Shown here one piece after another: positions 15,162 through 25,047 of a stretch of 64,000 nucleotides of DNA. A program made the position numbers and the translations under genes. This DNA is from Oscillospiraceae bacterium (GTDB lineage Bacteria > Bacillota > Clostridia > Lachnospirales > Lachnospiraceae). Every line of letters begins with the position of its first letter. Position 1 is the first letter of the stretch. The notes below the pieces were generated by a model. The model was given only the letters and a program-made list of their open reading frames with translations. It ran no database searches and was not told where the DNA came from. The stretch covers positions 1-64,000 of the forward strand of contig JAETOO010000017.1 of NCBI GenBank assembly GCA_021771715.1. The letters are read 5' to 3'.

Positions 15162-16136
15162 CTATGCATCCGCTCCCTGGCACAGCTGGCGCTCCATGTG
15201 ATACGTAATATTGTTCACGACGTCGTAGACGCTGCCCTGCATATTGCAGCCGGCCGCGCGGATATGGCCGCCGCCGCCGAAATAGCTCGCGATCTTGCTG
15301 ACGTCGATGTGCTCCTTTGAGCGCATGCTGACCTTGAACTCCTGCGGGGCCGTCTCGTAGAGGAAAATCGCGGCCTCCACGCCGGTCGTTCCCATCAGCA
15401 CCTGCACGATCCCGTCCAGATCCGATGGCTTCACGCCGTAAAACGTCATCTCCTTCTGGCGCACCGCGCTGAAAATGATCTTGCCGTCCAAAAGCAGAAT
15501 GCTCTCCAGAAGCGCACGCCCCAGAATCTGATTCTGGTAGTACGTCTTATCGTAGTATGTCTCGTTGATGATCCGGTTGCTGCAGATGCCCTTGCGCATC
15601 AGCTTCGCAGCCGCCTCAAGCGTCTCGGGCGCTGTGCAGGAGTGCCGGAACACGCCGGTATCGTGCACAATCCCCATGTAGAGCGCCTCCGCAGCCTCCG
15701 GCGAAATCCGCTCCTCGTCAAGCAGCCCGAACACGATCTCGGACGTCGAGCTCGCATCCGGATAAATACAGTTTACATCCGCAAAACCGCCGTTGCTGAT
15801 ATGATGGTCGATACAGATTGTACGCTTCGCCCGCTCCTCGATCTTTGCGGCCGGACCAAGCCGCTTCTCGTCGGCACAGTCCAGACAGAAAAACAGGTCA
15901 TGCTGCTTCTCCCCGGAAAAATCATGACAGATCTCCTCCGTGCCGCGGATCATCCCGTACGCCTTCGGAATCTCCTCCAGGTATACGGTCACCTCAAGAT
16001 GGGGGTAATTCTGTTTCAGATACTGGTAAAGACCTACGCAGGAGCCCACTGCATCCCCGTCGGGCCGGATATGTCCGGCGATCGCGACGGTACGTACCCC
16101 CTGCAGCTCCTCATCAAGCTTCAACGTTTTGTTCAT
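15162..16136 (-). CDS. nrnA: DHH family phosphoesterase, NrnA-type oligoribonuclease/pAp phosphatase
   Basis: A 324-residue DHH/DHHA1 protein. The motifs are HIRPDGDAVGS near residue 22, DCADEK near 84, DHHISN near 109, HDTGVFRHS near 158 and the DHHA1 glycine motif GGGGHIRAAGC near 298. NrnA proteins degrade nano-RNAs and dephosphorylate pAp. The ATG at 16136 follows AGAGGAAGAGC and overlaps the rbfA end by 23 bases, so it is coupled to rbfA. The rbfA-nrnA-truB order is typical of Bacillota. Confidence 0.93.
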   Translation of the reverse strand: MNKTLKLDEELQGVRTVAIAGHIRPDGDAVGSCVGLYQYLKQNYPHLEVTVYLEEIPKAYGMIRGTEEICHDFSGEKQHDLFFCLDCADEKRLGPAAKIEERAKRTICIDHHISNGGFADVNCIYPDASSTSEIVFGLLDEERISPEAAEALYMGIVHDTGVFRHSCTAPETLEAAAKLMRKGICSNRIINETYYDKTYYQNQILGRALLESILLLDGKIIFSAVRQKEMTFYGVKPSDLDGIVQVLMGTTGVEAAIFLYETAPQEFKVSMRSKEHIDVSKIASYFGGGGHIRAAGCNMQGSVYDVVNNITYHMERQLCQGADA

Positions 16137-16509
16137 GCTCTTCCTCTTCTCTTCGTTCGTTTCCCACGACATCGTCAATCAGTTTCGTCATATTCACGCC
16201 GTACTCAATCGACTGGTCCAGGATAAAACGGATCTCCGGCGTGTTGCGCAGATTCACCGTGTGGGCGAGCTCGCGGCGGATAAAGCCCTCCGCGCTCCTT
16301 AAGCCGGCCAGCGTGTCCGCAGCCGCCTTCTCGTCGCCCAAAACCGAGATGTACGCCCTGCACGTCTTCAGATCCGGCGCTACCTCCACCTGGACCACTG
16401 AGGTCATCGGCGCAATCCGCGGATCCTTGATCTCACTTCGGATGATCCGGGAAAGTTCCTTGAGCACTTCCCCGTTGATCCGCGTATTCTTAATACTGTT
16501 TTTTCTCAT
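16114..16509 (-). CDS. rbfA: Ribosome-binding factor A
   Basis: A 131-residue KH-like fold protein that assists late 30S maturation. Recognisable features are the N-terminal helix with EVLKELSRIIRSEIKDPRI, the strand CRAYISVLGD and the end LRNTPEIRFILDQSIEYG. The ATG follows AGGAGAGG. The C-terminal 20 residues are charged (ERREEEEHE). It lies 12 bases after the infB stop. Confidence 0.96.
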   Translation of the reverse strand: MRKNSIKNTRINGEVLKELSRIIRSEIKDPRIAPMTSVVQVEVAPDLKTCRAYISVLGDEKAAADTLAGLRSAEGFIRRELAHTVNLRNTPEIRFILDQSIEYGVNMTKLIDDVVGNERREEEEHEQNVEA

Positions 16510-16521
16510 TCAAGACCTCTC

Positions 16522-19500
16522 CTATCTCGGAACCTCCACCATCACATACGCCTCGACGGTGTCTTCCTCCTGGATATCATTAAACTTCTCAAACACAAGG
16601 CCGCACTCATAGCCCGCCTTGACTTCCTTCACGTCGTCCTTGAAACGCTTCAGCGAAGCAAGCGCGCCCTCGTAGATCTGCTTGCCCTCTCTCGTGATCC
16701 TGGTCTTGCAGCCTCTCTGGAACACTCCGTCGAGGATATACGAGCCTGCAATCGTGCCGACGCCGGACGCCTTGAACAGCTGGCGCACCTGCGCGTGGCC
16801 GATCACCTTCTCCTCGAAGATCGGATCGAGCATGCCCTTCATCGCCGCCTCGACATCCGCGATCGCGTCGTAGATGACGCGGTACAGTCTCACGTCGACG
16901 TTCTCGCGCTCCGCAGTCGCCTTCGCGGTCGCATCCGGGCGCACGTTGAATCCGATGATAATCGCATTCGAGGTCGACGCCAGAATCACATCCGACTCGT
17001 TGATCGCTCCGACGCCGCCGTGGATGATCTTCACGACGACCTCCTCGTTGGAGAGCTTCAGAAGACTCTGCTTGACTGCCTCCACGGAGCCCTGCACGTC
17101 TGCCTTCACGATGATGTTGAGCTCCTTGAGATTGCCGGCCTGGATCTGCGAGAACAGATCATCCAGCGACATCCGCGACTTCGTCTCCTCGAGCAGACGC
17201 TCTCTGCCCTCGCTGATGAAGGTCTCGGCAAAGTTCCTCGCCTCTTTTTCATTCTCCATCGCCATGAAGATCTCGCCTGCGTTCGGCACATCCGAGAGTC
17301 CGAGAATCTCAACCGGCGTGGACGGACCCGCCTCCTTCACCCGGCGGCCCTTGTCATCCATCATCGCGCGGACCTTTCCGTGGCAGGCGCCCGCCGCGAT
17401 CGGATCTCCGACGTGCAGCGTACCCTTCTGTACCAGCACCGTCGCCACAGGGCCCTTGCCCTTGTCGAGCTGTGCCTCGATCACAAGGCCTCTCGCACGG
17501 CGGTTCGGGTTCGCCTTCAGCTCCGCCACCTCTGCGGTCAGCAGAATCATCTCAAGCAGGTTGTCGATTCCCTCGTGTGTGTGCGCAGATACCGGCACGC
17601 ACACAGTACTTCCGCCCCAATCCTCCGGGATCAGGCCCTGCTCCGAGAGCTCCTGCTTTACGCGGTCAATATTTGCGCTCGGCTTATCAATCTTGTTGAT
17701 CGCCACGATAATCTCAATGCCGGCTGCCTTCGCGTGGCTGATCGCCTCGAGCGTCTGCGGCATGACACCGTCATCCGCCGCCACTACGAGGATCGCGATA
17801 TCCGTCGAGTTCGCGCCGCGCATACGCATCGCCGTGAATGCCTCGTGGCCCGGCGTATCCAGGAACGTGATCTTCTGTCCGTTGATCGAGACGACGTACG
17901 CACCGATGTGCTGCGTGATGCCACCCGCCTCGCGGTCGATCACATGCGTGTTCCGGATCGCATCCAGCAGGGACGTCTTACCGTGATCGACATGGCCCAT
18001 GACGCAGACCACCGGCGATCTCGGAACCAGCGTCTCCTCAGGCTCCTCTGCCTCCTTCAGGAGCTCCTCGATCACATTGACCTTGACCTCCTTCTCGCAG
18101 ATGCAGTTGAACTCCAGCGCGATCTCCTCCGCCTTCTCAAACTCGATCTCCTGGTTCACCGTCACCATCGTGCCCTGCAAAAACAGCTTCTTCACGATCT
18201 GTGCCGGCTGTACCTTCATCGCCTCGCCGAGCTCGCTGATCGTCAGCTTCTCCGGCAGCGTGATCGTCCGGATCGTCTCCTCCGGCTTCTCCGGCTTCTG
18301 TACCGGAGCCTTCGCCGCGGTCTGCGGCTTCCTGCCGCCCTTCTGTCCCGGACGTCCGCTCTGGTTCTTCTCCATTCTCTCGAGCTTCTCGCCCTTCTCC
18401 ACGCGGTTGCGGTCGCCGCGCTCCGTGCGCTTTCTGCTCTCCTTCTCAAGCGGCTTCGACTCCACCGGAGCCTTCGGGATATTCACCTGGCGCCCGTCCT
18501 GGCCTCTTCCCTGGCCATCCGAGAACCGTCTGCCCTGGCCGTCCTGGCTCCTGCCGCCCTGACCTCTGCCCTGGCCGTCCGAATACCGTCCGCCCTGGCC
18601 TCTGCCCTGACCGTCCGAATACCGTCCGCCCTGGCCTCTGCCCTGGCCATCCGAAAAACGTCCGCCCTGGCCTCTGTTCTGACCGTCTGAGAACCGTCCG
18701 CCCTGGCCTCTGCCCTGACCGTCCGAATACCGTCCGCCCTGGCCTCTGCCCTGGCCGTCCGAATACCGTCCGCCCTGGCCTCTGCCCTGGCCATCCTGCG
18801 TCCTGCCGCCCTGTGTCCTTGTGCCTGGCGTGCTTCTGTCTCCCTGTGTTCTTGCACCGGACTGCGCGCGGTCTCCCTGCATTCTGGCTCTGTCGCCCTG
18901 CGCTCTCGTGCCGGAAGCGGCTCTGCCTCCCTGGCTTCTGTCTCCCTGTGCCCGCGCAGACGTCTGTGCCCCCGCGTTTCTCGCGCTCTGGGACGCATCC
19001 GTTCTCGGAGCCCTCGCAGCCTCCTGCGGGCGCTTCGCATCGGCAGCCGGTCTCGCCACCTCCTGCGCCTTCACCGTCTCCTGCGCTTTCGGTGTCTCAG
19101 CAGCGGTCTTCGCTGCGCTCTCTGCCTTCGGTGCCTCCGCGCCGGACTTCGCTGTGCTCTGTGTCTCGGCAGCCACCTTCGCGCTGTTCTGTGCACCGGA
19201 GGTCTCCGCAGCCGCCTTTGTCACGCCTGCAGCCTCCGCAGCCGGCCTTGCGCCACCTGACAGCTTCGCCGTCTCCGCGGCCTCCGCAGCCGGACGCACC
19301 GCGCCTGCCGCTTTTCCTGCCTCAGCAGCCGCACGCACGCCGCTCTGTGTCTTCGCCGCCTCGTCTGCCGGCTTCACCGCCCCTGTCTGCGGACGCGCCC
19401 CGGCCTGCGAAGCTGCCTTCGGACGTGCACCGTTCGCACCCTGCGTCTTTCCGGCACCGGGCTTCCCCGCTCCCTGCGGTCTCGGTCTTGCCCCCGGCTT

Positions 19501-19809
19501 CACCATCCCGGTCTTGCTGTTCTGAGGACGGAACACCTGAATAATATTCTTCTTTTTCGGCGGCTGCGCGCTCTTTCCTGCCTCCGCCTCGGTTCTCTTC
19601 TCTGTCTCTGTATCCTTCTGCATCTGCTCATCCTCCTTCATCTTTGCCGGTCTGCCGCCGAACGCTGCCCTGACCCGCTTCGCATCCTCTTCCCCCACAT
19701 TGCTCATATGGCTCTTGACCTCCACACCGATCCTTTTCAGGACGGTCATGATCTCTCTGTTCTCTTTCCCCAACTCTTCCGCAAGCTCATGCACCCTGAT
19801 TGTCGCCAT
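16522..19809 (-). CDS. infB: Translation initiation factor IF-2
   Basis: A 1095-residue GTPase that delivers initiator tRNA to the 30S subunit. An IF2_N domain covers about residues 1-55. A long Ala/Lys/Pro-rich stretch follows (about 60-335), then an Arg-Gly-rich tandem repeat region (about 335-445) and a second IF2_N domain (about 510-565). The G domain starts near 595 ([29 protein letters not shown]), and domains II-IV reach the C terminus. The ATG at 19809 follows GGAGGGCG. The protein is unusually long because of the repeat-rich N-terminal half. Confidence 0.97.
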   Translation of the reverse strand: MATIRVHELAEELGKENREIMTVLKRIGVEVKSHMSNVGEEDAKRVRAAFGGRPAKMKEDEQMQKDTETEKRTEAEAGKSAQPPKKKNIIQVFRPQNSKTGMVKPGARPRPQGAGKPGAGKTQGANGARPKAASQAGARPQTGAVKPADEAAKTQSGVRAAAEAGKAAGAVRPAAEAAETAKLSGGARPAAEAAGVTKAAAETSGAQNSAKVAAETQSTAKSGAEAPKAESAAKTAAETPKAQETVKAQEVARPAADAKRPQEAARAPRTDASQSARNAGAQTSARAQGDRSQGGRAASGTRAQGDRARMQGDRAQSGARTQGDRSTPGTRTQGGRTQDGQGRGQGGRYSDGQGRGQGGRYSDGQGRGQGGRFSDGQNRGQGGRFSDGQGRGQGGRYSDGQGRGQGGRYSDGQGRGQGGRSQDGQGRRFSDGQGRGQDGRQVNIPKAPVESKPLEKESRKRTERGDRNRVEKGEKLERMEKNQSGRPGQKGGRKPQTAAKAPVQKPEKPEETIRTITLPEKLTISELGEAMKVQPAQIVKKLFLQGTMVTVNQEIEFEKAEEIALEFNCICEKEVKVNVIEELLKEAEEPEETLVPRSPVVCVMGHVDHGKTSLLDAIRNTHVIDREAGGITQHIGAYVVSINGQKITFLDTPGHEAFTAMRMRGANSTDIAILVVAADDGVMPQTLEAISHAKAAGIEIIVAINKIDKPSANIDRVKQELSEQGLIPEDWGGSTVCVPVSAHTHEGIDNLLEMILLTAEVAELKANPNRRARGLVIEAQLDKGKGPVATVLVQKGTLHVGDPIAAGACHGKVRAMMDDKGRRVKEAGPSTPVEILGLSDVPNAGEIFMAMENEKEARNFAETFISEGRERLLEETKSRMSLDDLFSQIQAGNLKELNIIVKADVQGSVEAVKQSLLKLSNEEVVVKIIHGGVGAINESDVILASTSNAIIIGFNVRPDATAKATAERENVDVRLYRVIYDAIADVEAAMKGMLDPIFEEKVIGHAQVRQLFKASGVGTIAGSYILDGVFQRGCKTRITREGKQIYEGALASLKRFKDDVKEVKAGYECGLVFEKFNDIQEEDTVEAYVMVEVPR
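18505..18801. repeat. 36-bp tandem repeats encoding [12 protein letters not shown] units in infB
   Basis: About eight units of 12 codons encode GQGRGQGGR(Y/F)SDGQ-type repeats. Copies vary at the Y/F position and in synonymous third bases. One unit near the 5' side on the plus strand is shortened ([10 protein letters not shown]). The block sits between the low-complexity N terminus and the second IF2_N domain. Confidence 0.92.
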
Positions 19810-20146
19810 ACGCACGCCCTCCGTCCTTCTTCGTCACACCGGCAGCCTCAAGCTTCCCTCTGAGCGAAGCCGCAAATCCCGGATCCAGTATGGCCAGCGA
19901 GGACCGCTGCGCACAGCCGATCGCCGCCCCGAGCGCTTCCTTGCCGGCGTAGACGCTGCACGGAACCTCGTAGTACTCGCACATATTCCGAAATTTCTTT
20001 TTCGTATTCTCGGAAGCCTCCTCTGAAAGAATCACGAGCTCTGCCTTTCCTGATTTGACGGCAGCCTCCGTCTGAAACTCTCCGGACGCAACCCTGCCTG
20101 CTTTCTTTGCTATACTGATAAGCGATAACACGTTATCTCTTTTCAA
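19787..20146 (-). CDS. ylxQ: L7Ae/L30e-type RNA-binding protein (YlxQ-like)
   Basis: A protein of about 119 residues with the L7Ae fold. [18 protein letters not shown] is near the N terminus, and [17 protein letters not shown] and [13 protein letters not shown] follow. Such proteins bind kink-turn RNA; the role in this operon is unclear. The start is probably a TTG at 20146, about 9 bases after GGAG; another TTG three codons upstream is too close to that site. It overlaps ylxR upstream and infB downstream, as usual for the nusA-ylxR-ylxQ-infB order. Confidence 0.88.
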   Translation of the reverse strand: MKRDNVLSLISIAKKAGRVASGEFQTEAAVKSGKAELVILSEEASENTKKKFRNMCEYYEVPCSVYAGKEALGAAIGCAQRSSLAILDPGFAASLRGKLEAAGVTKKDGGRAYGDNQGA

Positions 20147-20414
20147 ACGCTTCAATCTCCTTCTTCAGACTCTCATACGTCTCTTCCGGCACCTTTGCCT
20201 TCAGGGAGCGCTCAAGCCCTCTGCCCTTTACCGCCTTTTCGAAGCAGTCCAGGGACCGGCACAGATATGCGCCGCGCCCGTTTTTCCTGCCCGTCACGTC
20301 CAGGACAATCTCTCCCTCCGGCGTTTTAAGAATCCGCATCATATCCTTTTTATTCTTCATTTCCTGGCAGCCCGTGCACTTGCGCAGGGGCACCCTCTTT
20401 CCCTGTACAGCCAT
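20133..20414 (-). CDS. ylxR: YlxR family (DUF448) RNA-binding protein
   Basis: A 93-residue basic protein with the family signature PLRKCTGCQEMKNKKDMMRI near the N terminus and GRKNGRGAYLCRSLDCFEKA in the middle. The family sits between nusA and ylxQ in most Bacillota and is thought to bind RNA. The ATG at 20414 follows AGGAGTGAGT, two bases after the nusA stop codon. Confidence 0.93.
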   Translation of the reverse strand: MAVQGKRVPLRKCTGCQEMKNKKDMMRILKTPEGEIVLDVTGRKNGRGAYLCRSLDCFEKAVKGRGLERSLKAKVPEETYESLKKEIEAFEKR

Positions 20415-20416
20415 AC

Positions 20417-21661
20417 TCACTCCTGACCGTCATCCGCGGGCACATCCTCCAGGTCGTCGTACTCCCCGTCATACTCATCCTGCAGGTATCCGTCCTCCGG
20501 CTCCTGCTCCTCGGTGTACGCGTCCGCCTCCTGGTCGTAATCGTCCTCCGGATAGTCCTCGTCATAGTACTCCTCATCCTCGTCGTAGTAGTCCTCTTCA
20601 TATTCCAGAAGATCCCCGGAATCGCGCGCCTGCGTCTCGCTCTTGATGTCGATCTTGAAGCCGGTCAGGCGGGCTGCAAGCCGCGCGTTCTGCCCCTCCT
20701 TGCCGATCGCAAGCGAGAGCTGGTAATCCGGCACCACGACCTTCGCGGTCTTCTCATCCGGGTCTGCGAGCACATAGATGACCTTTGCCGGGCTCAGCGC
20801 GTTCTCGATCAGCAGAGCCGGGTTCTCATCCCAGTTGATGATGTCGATCTTCTCGCCGTTGAGCTCGTCGACGACCGCGTTGACACGCGCGCCGTTGACG
20901 CCGACACACGCGCCGACCGGATCCACATCCGGGTTGTTCGACCAGACTGCGATCTTGGTGCGGCTGCCGGCTTCACGCGCAATGCTCTTGATCTCCACCG
21001 TGCCGTCGTGCACCTCTGTGACCTCCTCCTCGAACAGACGCTTCACAAACTCCGGATGCGTCCGGGAGACGAGCACCTTGGGCCCCTTCGGCGTGTCCTT
21101 CACCTCGAGCACATAGACCTTGATCCGCTGTGTCGGACGGTAGGACTCCCCGCGTATCATCTCCTCGCTGTTGAGCATCGCGTCGACCTTGCCTAAGTTG
21201 ATGCTGACATTTCTCCCGACGTAGCGCTGCACGATACCGGTCACGATATCCTTTTCCTTCTCGTAATACTCCTCGTAGAGTACCTTGCGCTCCTCCTCGC
21301 GGATCTTCTGCAGGATGACATTCTTCGCATTCTGCGTCGCGATACGGCCGAACTCCTTGGACTTGATGTCGACGCGCACCACATCCCCCAGCTCGTATCT
21401 CGCATCCTTGAGCTTCGCCTGCGTCAGGCTGATCTGGGCCAGCTCATCCGTGACCTCCTCGACGACCGTCTTCTCCGCGTAGATCTCAAACTCGCACGTC
21501 TGCGGGTCGATGTTCACCACGACGTTGTTGGCCTCATTCTTGCCGTAATGGTTCTTGCAGGCCTGGAGCAAGGACTGCTTAATCGCGTCAAGTAAGGTCT
21601 CTTTGCTGATATTTTTTTCCTTTTCGAGAAGCTCGAGAGCCTCGAATAATTCATTGTTCAT
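20417..21661 (-). CDS. nusA: Transcription termination/antitermination factor NusA
   Basis: A 414-residue RNA polymerase accessory factor controlling pausing, termination and antitermination. It has an N-terminal polymerase-binding domain, an S1 domain (about residues 130-200, with [19 protein letters not shown]) and two KH domains ([45 protein letters not shown]). The last 60 residues are an acidic Asp/Glu/Tyr tail in place of any further folded domain. The ATG at 21661 lies 12 bases after GGAGG; two overlapping ATG codons upstream are too close to it. Confidence 0.96.
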   Translation of the reverse strand: MNNELFEALELLEKEKNISKETLLDAIKQSLLQACKNHYGKNEANNVVVNIDPQTCEFEIYAEKTVVEEVTDELAQISLTQAKLKDARYELGDVVRVDIKSKEFGRIATQNAKNVILQKIREEERKVLYEEYYEKEKDIVTGIVQRYVGRNVSINLGKVDAMLNSEEMIRGESYRPTQRIKVYVLEVKDTPKGPKVLVSRTHPEFVKRLFEEEVTEVHDGTVEIKSIAREAGSRTKIAVWSNNPDVDPVGACVGVNGARVNAVVDELNGEKIDIINWDENPALLIENALSPAKVIYVLADPDEKTAKVVVPDYQLSLAIGKEGQNARLAARLTGFKIDIKSETQARDSGDLLEYEEDYYDEDEEYYDEDYPEDDYDQEADAYTEEQEPEDGYLQDEYDGEYDDLEDVPADDGQE

Positions 21662-21713
21662 TTTTTCCATCATCCTCCCTGTGTTTTTCTGTATCTATCT
21701 ACGAACGCGCTTC

Positions 21714-22181
21714 TCAAAAATCAAAGGCCAGACGTACCAGCGCGAGGTCCGCCCGGGCGAATTCCATCTCTTCGCCGTTCTCCATCTCTAATACGATTTT
21801 CTCTTTGTCATACCCTTTCAGGATGCCTGTAAAGTCCTTCTGGTGATTGATCGCGCGGAACGTCTTCACGTCGACCTCCTCGCCGATGCTGCGCGCGAAA
21901 TCCTTCTCCTTCTTCAGCGGCCGGCCAAGTCCCGGTGAGCTGACCTCCAGAATGTACGCCTCGTCGATAAAGTCCTGCTCGTCGAGCAGATCGCTCAGCG
22001 CGCGGCTGACCATCTCGCAGTCATCCACGGTAATCCCGCCCGGCTTATCAATGTAAGCGCGCAGGTACCAGCTTCCGCCCTCCTTCACATACTCCACATC
22101 GACGAGCTCAAACTGATGCTCCTCCATAATCGGAGCAAGCAGCGCTTCCGTCTTCTGCTCGTAGGTTTCTCTTTTACTCAT
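21714..22181 (-). CDS. rimP: Ribosome maturation factor RimP
   Basis: A 155-residue protein needed for 30S subunit maturation. ELVDVEYVKEGG (about residue 26), LRAYIDKPGGITVDDCE (about 42) and LEVSSPGLGRPLKKEKDF (about 78) are typical. The ATG at 22181 follows GGGAGGATT. It is the first gene of the long nusA-infB operon, with a promoter and a leader hairpin upstream. Confidence 0.96.
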   Translation of the reverse strand: MSKRETYEQKTEALLAPIMEEHQFELVDVEYVKEGGSWYLRAYIDKPGGITVDDCEMVSRALSDLLDEQDFIDEAYILEVSSPGLGRPLKKEKDFARSIGEEVDVKTFRAINHQKDFTGILKGYDKEKIVLEMENGEEMEFARADLALVRLAFDF

Positions 22182-22235
22182 TCTCAATCCTCCCGCCGGT
22201 TCTCCTGAAACGATCAGGCTGCTGCCTTTTTTCGC

Positions 22236-22264
22236 AAATAAGAGTGGGCCATCCGGTCCACTCT
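22236..22264 (-). terminator. Hairpin with U-rich tail in the rimP leader (possible attenuator)
   Basis: The arms AGAGTGG (22241-22247) and CCACTCT (22258-22264) form a 7-bp stem. On the minus strand it is followed by TTATTTG, about 55 bases before the rimP start. Its position between promoter and first gene suggests transcription attenuation of the operon; this is inferred. Confidence 0.45.
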
Positions 22265-22293
22265 CACTCTAGTAACATATATAGTTCTTGCTC

Positions 22294-22322
22294 ATGATAG
22301 CACCAATTTCAGGGAAATGCAA
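22294..22322 (-). promoter_or_regulatory. Sigma-70-type promoter of the rimP-nusA-infB operon
   Basis: On the minus strand, -35 TTGCAT (22317-22322), a 17-base spacer and -10 TATCAT (22294-22299). It sits between the dispersed repeat copy 2 and the leader hairpin. Confidence 0.55.
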
Positions 22323-22351
22323 GGGGTATCTGAAAGAAAGTGTTTGTCAAA

Positions 22352-22516
22352 GTTCAGCCATGCATAAAAAATGGGAAGACAGACCGTGCAAGCTTGCTTG
22401 CTAAGGGCTGTATTACCATTTTTGAATGGGCGGAACGCCCATTCAGCCACAGACAGGAGCCGCAAAGCGGCGGATAGCTTGCGCAGCAAGCGGGTCTGCG
22501 GCTTGCATAGCGTCCT
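22352..22516 (-). repeat. Dispersed structured intergenic element, copy 2
   Basis: 165 bases homologous to 12429-12645 from GTTCAGCC to GCGTCC. The large hairpin inserted in copy 1 is absent; here the same place is a clean palindrome, GAATGGGCG/CGCCCATTC. The two inner hairpins differ from copy 1 by paired changes that keep the stems (GCCGC/GCGGC for GCTGC/GCAGC, and GCTTGC/GCAAGC for GTCTGC/GCAGAC). It begins 30 bases after the stop of the LprI-like gene. Confidence 0.9.
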
Positions 22517-22546
22517 GGCTGAGAAAATTGCAGCGCAACAGAACCG

Positions 22547-23638
22547 CTATCTGTAACCATAATACGAGAGAAGGCTGTACACCCGAAACCTCGTCAGCTT
22601 GGCGCCCTTTAAATTCTCCGCCAACGGCCGCATGCTGCTTTCCCCGTATTCCTCCCCTGCCGCCTTTATCTTTGCCTCTTTGTACTCAATCCATTGAAGC
22701 TCCTGGTCCATGAGGCGCTCCTTCGCTTCTCCGTCCAGCTGCTCCATCAGTTCCCGCCAGACAGCGTTCAGCTTGTCATCCCACACGCGGTAGAGCTCTC
22801 CCGACGCCTCATTCCGGCTGGCCTGATCGAGCCGGCTGTCATTCAGCGCATCCAAAAGCGGCGCGGCGATCTCCTCGGTCTCCTCCAGCTCGGCCCGCTT
22901 CTGGCTGACCAGATCCTCTGTCTCAAATCCGCGAAAGCCGGCGTACTCTGCTTCATTATATAGTACGTACATATCCAGCGTTTTTCTCTCTTCTGCTGGG
23001 TCGCCCGACATGCTGACCGCCACGAACAAATTCTCCGGCAGCTCATCGAGCGGTGTCTGCGGCAGATAGATCAGGATCTCGTCGGTGCCGGACATCCCGT
23101 AGGGATCCGTGTACACGTAGCGGATTTCATCCCGGATCTCCTCCGTCCCTGCCTCCTGCGCCAGCTCCATGCTCAAAACCTTTGCCGAGTAGGTGTAGTC
23201 GTTCACCTGTTCCGGCTCTCCCAGCTTTCCGTAGAACGTGCTCTGATAGACCGATCCGTGCGGATAGCCCTCTCCCATGTCACCCATTTCCGAGTCGTGG
23301 TATTCCCCCTGGAAGCTCCCGTCCGAGTAGATCACCATCCAGGTCCCCCACGCGCCCGCCCCGCTCGAAAACCCGAACTCGATATTGGCAAGCTCTGCAT
23401 ACGTAAACCCCTGCGCAACATCCTCAGAGGATGCCGTATCCAACTCTTGCGGCGCATCAGAAGCCGTCGCAGTCGACTCTTCTGTCACATCAGACGACGC
23501 CGCACCAGGCTCCGCCGCCACATCGGAGGACGCCTCCACCTCGATATCAGAGGGCGCCTCCGCGCCGCCGGGCAACGCCACGCTGCACACCGCCGCGGCC
23601 AGAATCCCGGCTGCCCATCTCCACGTTCTGTTCCTCAT
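22547..23638 (-). CDS. Secreted protein with LprI-like (DUF1311) C-terminal domain
   Basis: A 363-residue protein with an N-terminal signal peptide (ILAAAVCSVALPGGAEA, residues about 11-27). A Ser/Ala/Glu-rich linker with repeated SSDV motifs follows (about 30-80), then a middle region of unknown fold. The C-terminal stretch (about 255-345, with LNAVWRELMEQL and QELQWIEYKEAK) resembles the lysozyme-inhibitor LprI N-terminal family, DUF1311. That family sits in the envelope; a lysozyme-related role is only a suggestion here. The ATG at 23638 is behind GGGGGAAGG, well inside a longer open frame. Confidence 0.75.
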   Translation of the reverse strand: MRNRTWRWAAGILAAAVCSVALPGGAEAPSDIEVEASSDVAAEPGAASSDVTEESTATASDAPQELDTASSEDVAQGFTYAELANIEFGFSSGAGAWGTWMVIYSDGSFQGEYHDSEMGDMGEGYPHGSVYQSTFYGKLGEPEQVNDYTYSAKVLSMELAQEAGTEEIRDEIRYVYTDPYGMSGTDEILIYLPQTPLDELPENLFVAVSMSGDPAEERKTLDMYVLYNEAEYAGFRGFETEDLVSQKRAELEETEEIAAPLLDALNDSRLDQASRNEASGELYRVWDDKLNAVWRELMEQLDGEAKERLMDQELQWIEYKEAKIKAAGEEYGESSMRPLAENLKGAKLTRFRVYSLLSYYGYR

Positions 23639-23824
23639 ATTCCTTCCCCCTCGCACGATCTCTTTTTCTCTATCGTAACAAACCGTCAATAAATCGTCAA
23701 TCCCCACCAGAGGCAAGTTCCGATCCGCTTCGTCAGATGGGAGCAGTTTTGGGCGCTTCAAGCGCATCCGTTCTTTCTTCTTTCGCTCCCCTCGGCAGAG
23801 GACCTCCCGATCATTTCCTAATAG

Positions 23825-23862
23825 AAAAACCGGACAGTATCTGTTTGATTGATACTGCCCGG
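23825..23862 (-). terminator. Intrinsic terminator of the Rpn-family gene
   Basis: The arms CCGGACAGTAT (23830-23840) and ATACTGCCCGG (to 23862) form a strong stem with one mismatch. A T5 run follows on the minus strand. The rest of the gap 23639-23875 shows no further feature. Confidence 0.85.
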
Positions 23863-23875
23863 CTCATTCTGAATC

Positions 23876-24826
23876 TTATTTAAGCAACTGCCAAAGTGCC
23901 TTTCTGTCACTGTCGGAAACACTCAATACATCCATAGACTGTTCTACAGACCATCCCATCTTTTCCATAAGGTTCTTAATGTTAGCGAACAGTGTAGAAA
24001 TTCTTTCTTGCTGAGCTGCTTCTTCATTCATTTGTTGTATCGCCAAACACACATCAATCGCCTCCTCACCTTCTTTAACTGCTATCTTTGCACCTACACA
24101 GGCATTTAACACATCCACTTCCTCTCTCCCCAAATGGCGGAAAGACTCGTCTGCATCCAATACCTTTTTCAATTCATCCTTGTCTCTTGCATACTTGATA
24201 AACGACAACACTTCTCTCAAAGAACTCTGGAATTTTCCAAACTCTTCATCCTCTATCGAAGCCGGTGCGATCAAATTAACTTTGTAATCCGGAACCAGTG
24301 CCAGCACCCTTGCATCCTGCCCGGAAAACATTTCATGGATGGATAACGGACCGTCCCACTCTTTCGAGTCAAAATATACAACCAGTGTTATCACCGGTAA
24401 TAAATGATCTTCTCTCATAAACCCGGAAAGATATTCGTCGCTGCCGGCGCTTTTATAATCACCGGACAATCTGTGGGAAGCGATCGCTTCTTCCACCTGC
24501 TTGGCATATTGGAGCGCATCATAAACCATATTTTTTACCGGCATCGCATAGTGGATATTCGACTGATTCTCGATTGCCAGAAGCAGATATGCGGTACTTT
24601 TATCCGTCATCGCGACCACGGATTTTATGACATCCCTTGTTTTCTGTACCGGCTGTCCGGCACCCTTTTCCCCACCATAAGGGACATCGATCTCACGGGT
24701 ATCCAGTTCCTTCAGGCTCTCCGGATGGATGACCTGTTCTCCGTCATATACAAAATAATTAAACGCATCCGCAAAGATTTCATTCTGTCTCATATATTTT
24801 GTTGTTACCGTATCTTTTACTCCCAA
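23876..24826 (-). CDS. Rpn family recombination-promoting nuclease/putative transposase
   Basis: A 316-residue protein of the Rpn/YhgA-like family (PD-(D/E)XK fold). The N terminus GVKDTVTTKYM and the block FADAFNYFVYDGEQVI are typical. The nuclease core strand LLLAIENQSNIHY (about residue 88) contains the E-x-Q pair, and the C-terminal half is helical. Family members cut DNA and promote recA-independent recombination. The start was placed at a TTG at 24826, 7 bases after AAAGGTGG; the family N terminus begins at this point. It is visibly more AT-rich than its neighbours, suggesting transfer. Confidence 0.85.
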   Translation of the reverse strand: MGVKDTVTTKYMRQNEIFADAFNYFVYDGEQVIHPESLKELDTREIDVPYGGEKGAGQPVQKTRDVIKSVVAMTDKSTAYLLLAIENQSNIHYAMPVKNMVYDALQYAKQVEEAIASHRLSGDYKSAGSDEYLSGFMREDHLLPVITLVVYFDSKEWDGPLSIHEMFSGQDARVLALVPDYKVNLIAPASIEDEEFGKFQSSLREVLSFIKYARDKDELKKVLDADESFRHLGREEVDVLNACVGAKIAVKEGEEAIDVCLAIQQMNEEAAQQERISTLFANIKNLMEKMGWSVEQSMDVLSVSDSDRKALWQLLK

Positions 24827-25047
24827 AGGATTCACCACCTTTATGATATGCTGCCGCTAAGCAACTCTCCTTTCCCGTTACCTGTATCATACCATAGCAA
24901 CTCAGGTTTTACAAGCAAGAAGCTATGTTTCACATTCCTGGGTTACTGTCGCCGAAGTAAATAATTCAGATTTTAATTGAACAGTCGTACAGTTTTTTGA
25001 AAGTGAGGGTGTCATAGAGTAAAACAAAATGCTGATGATCTATTCAC

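Noticed and set aside
23876-24826. The Rpn-family gene as an insertion sequence transposase
   Set aside because: No terminal inverted repeats or target duplications were seen around it; family members are stand-alone nucleases.
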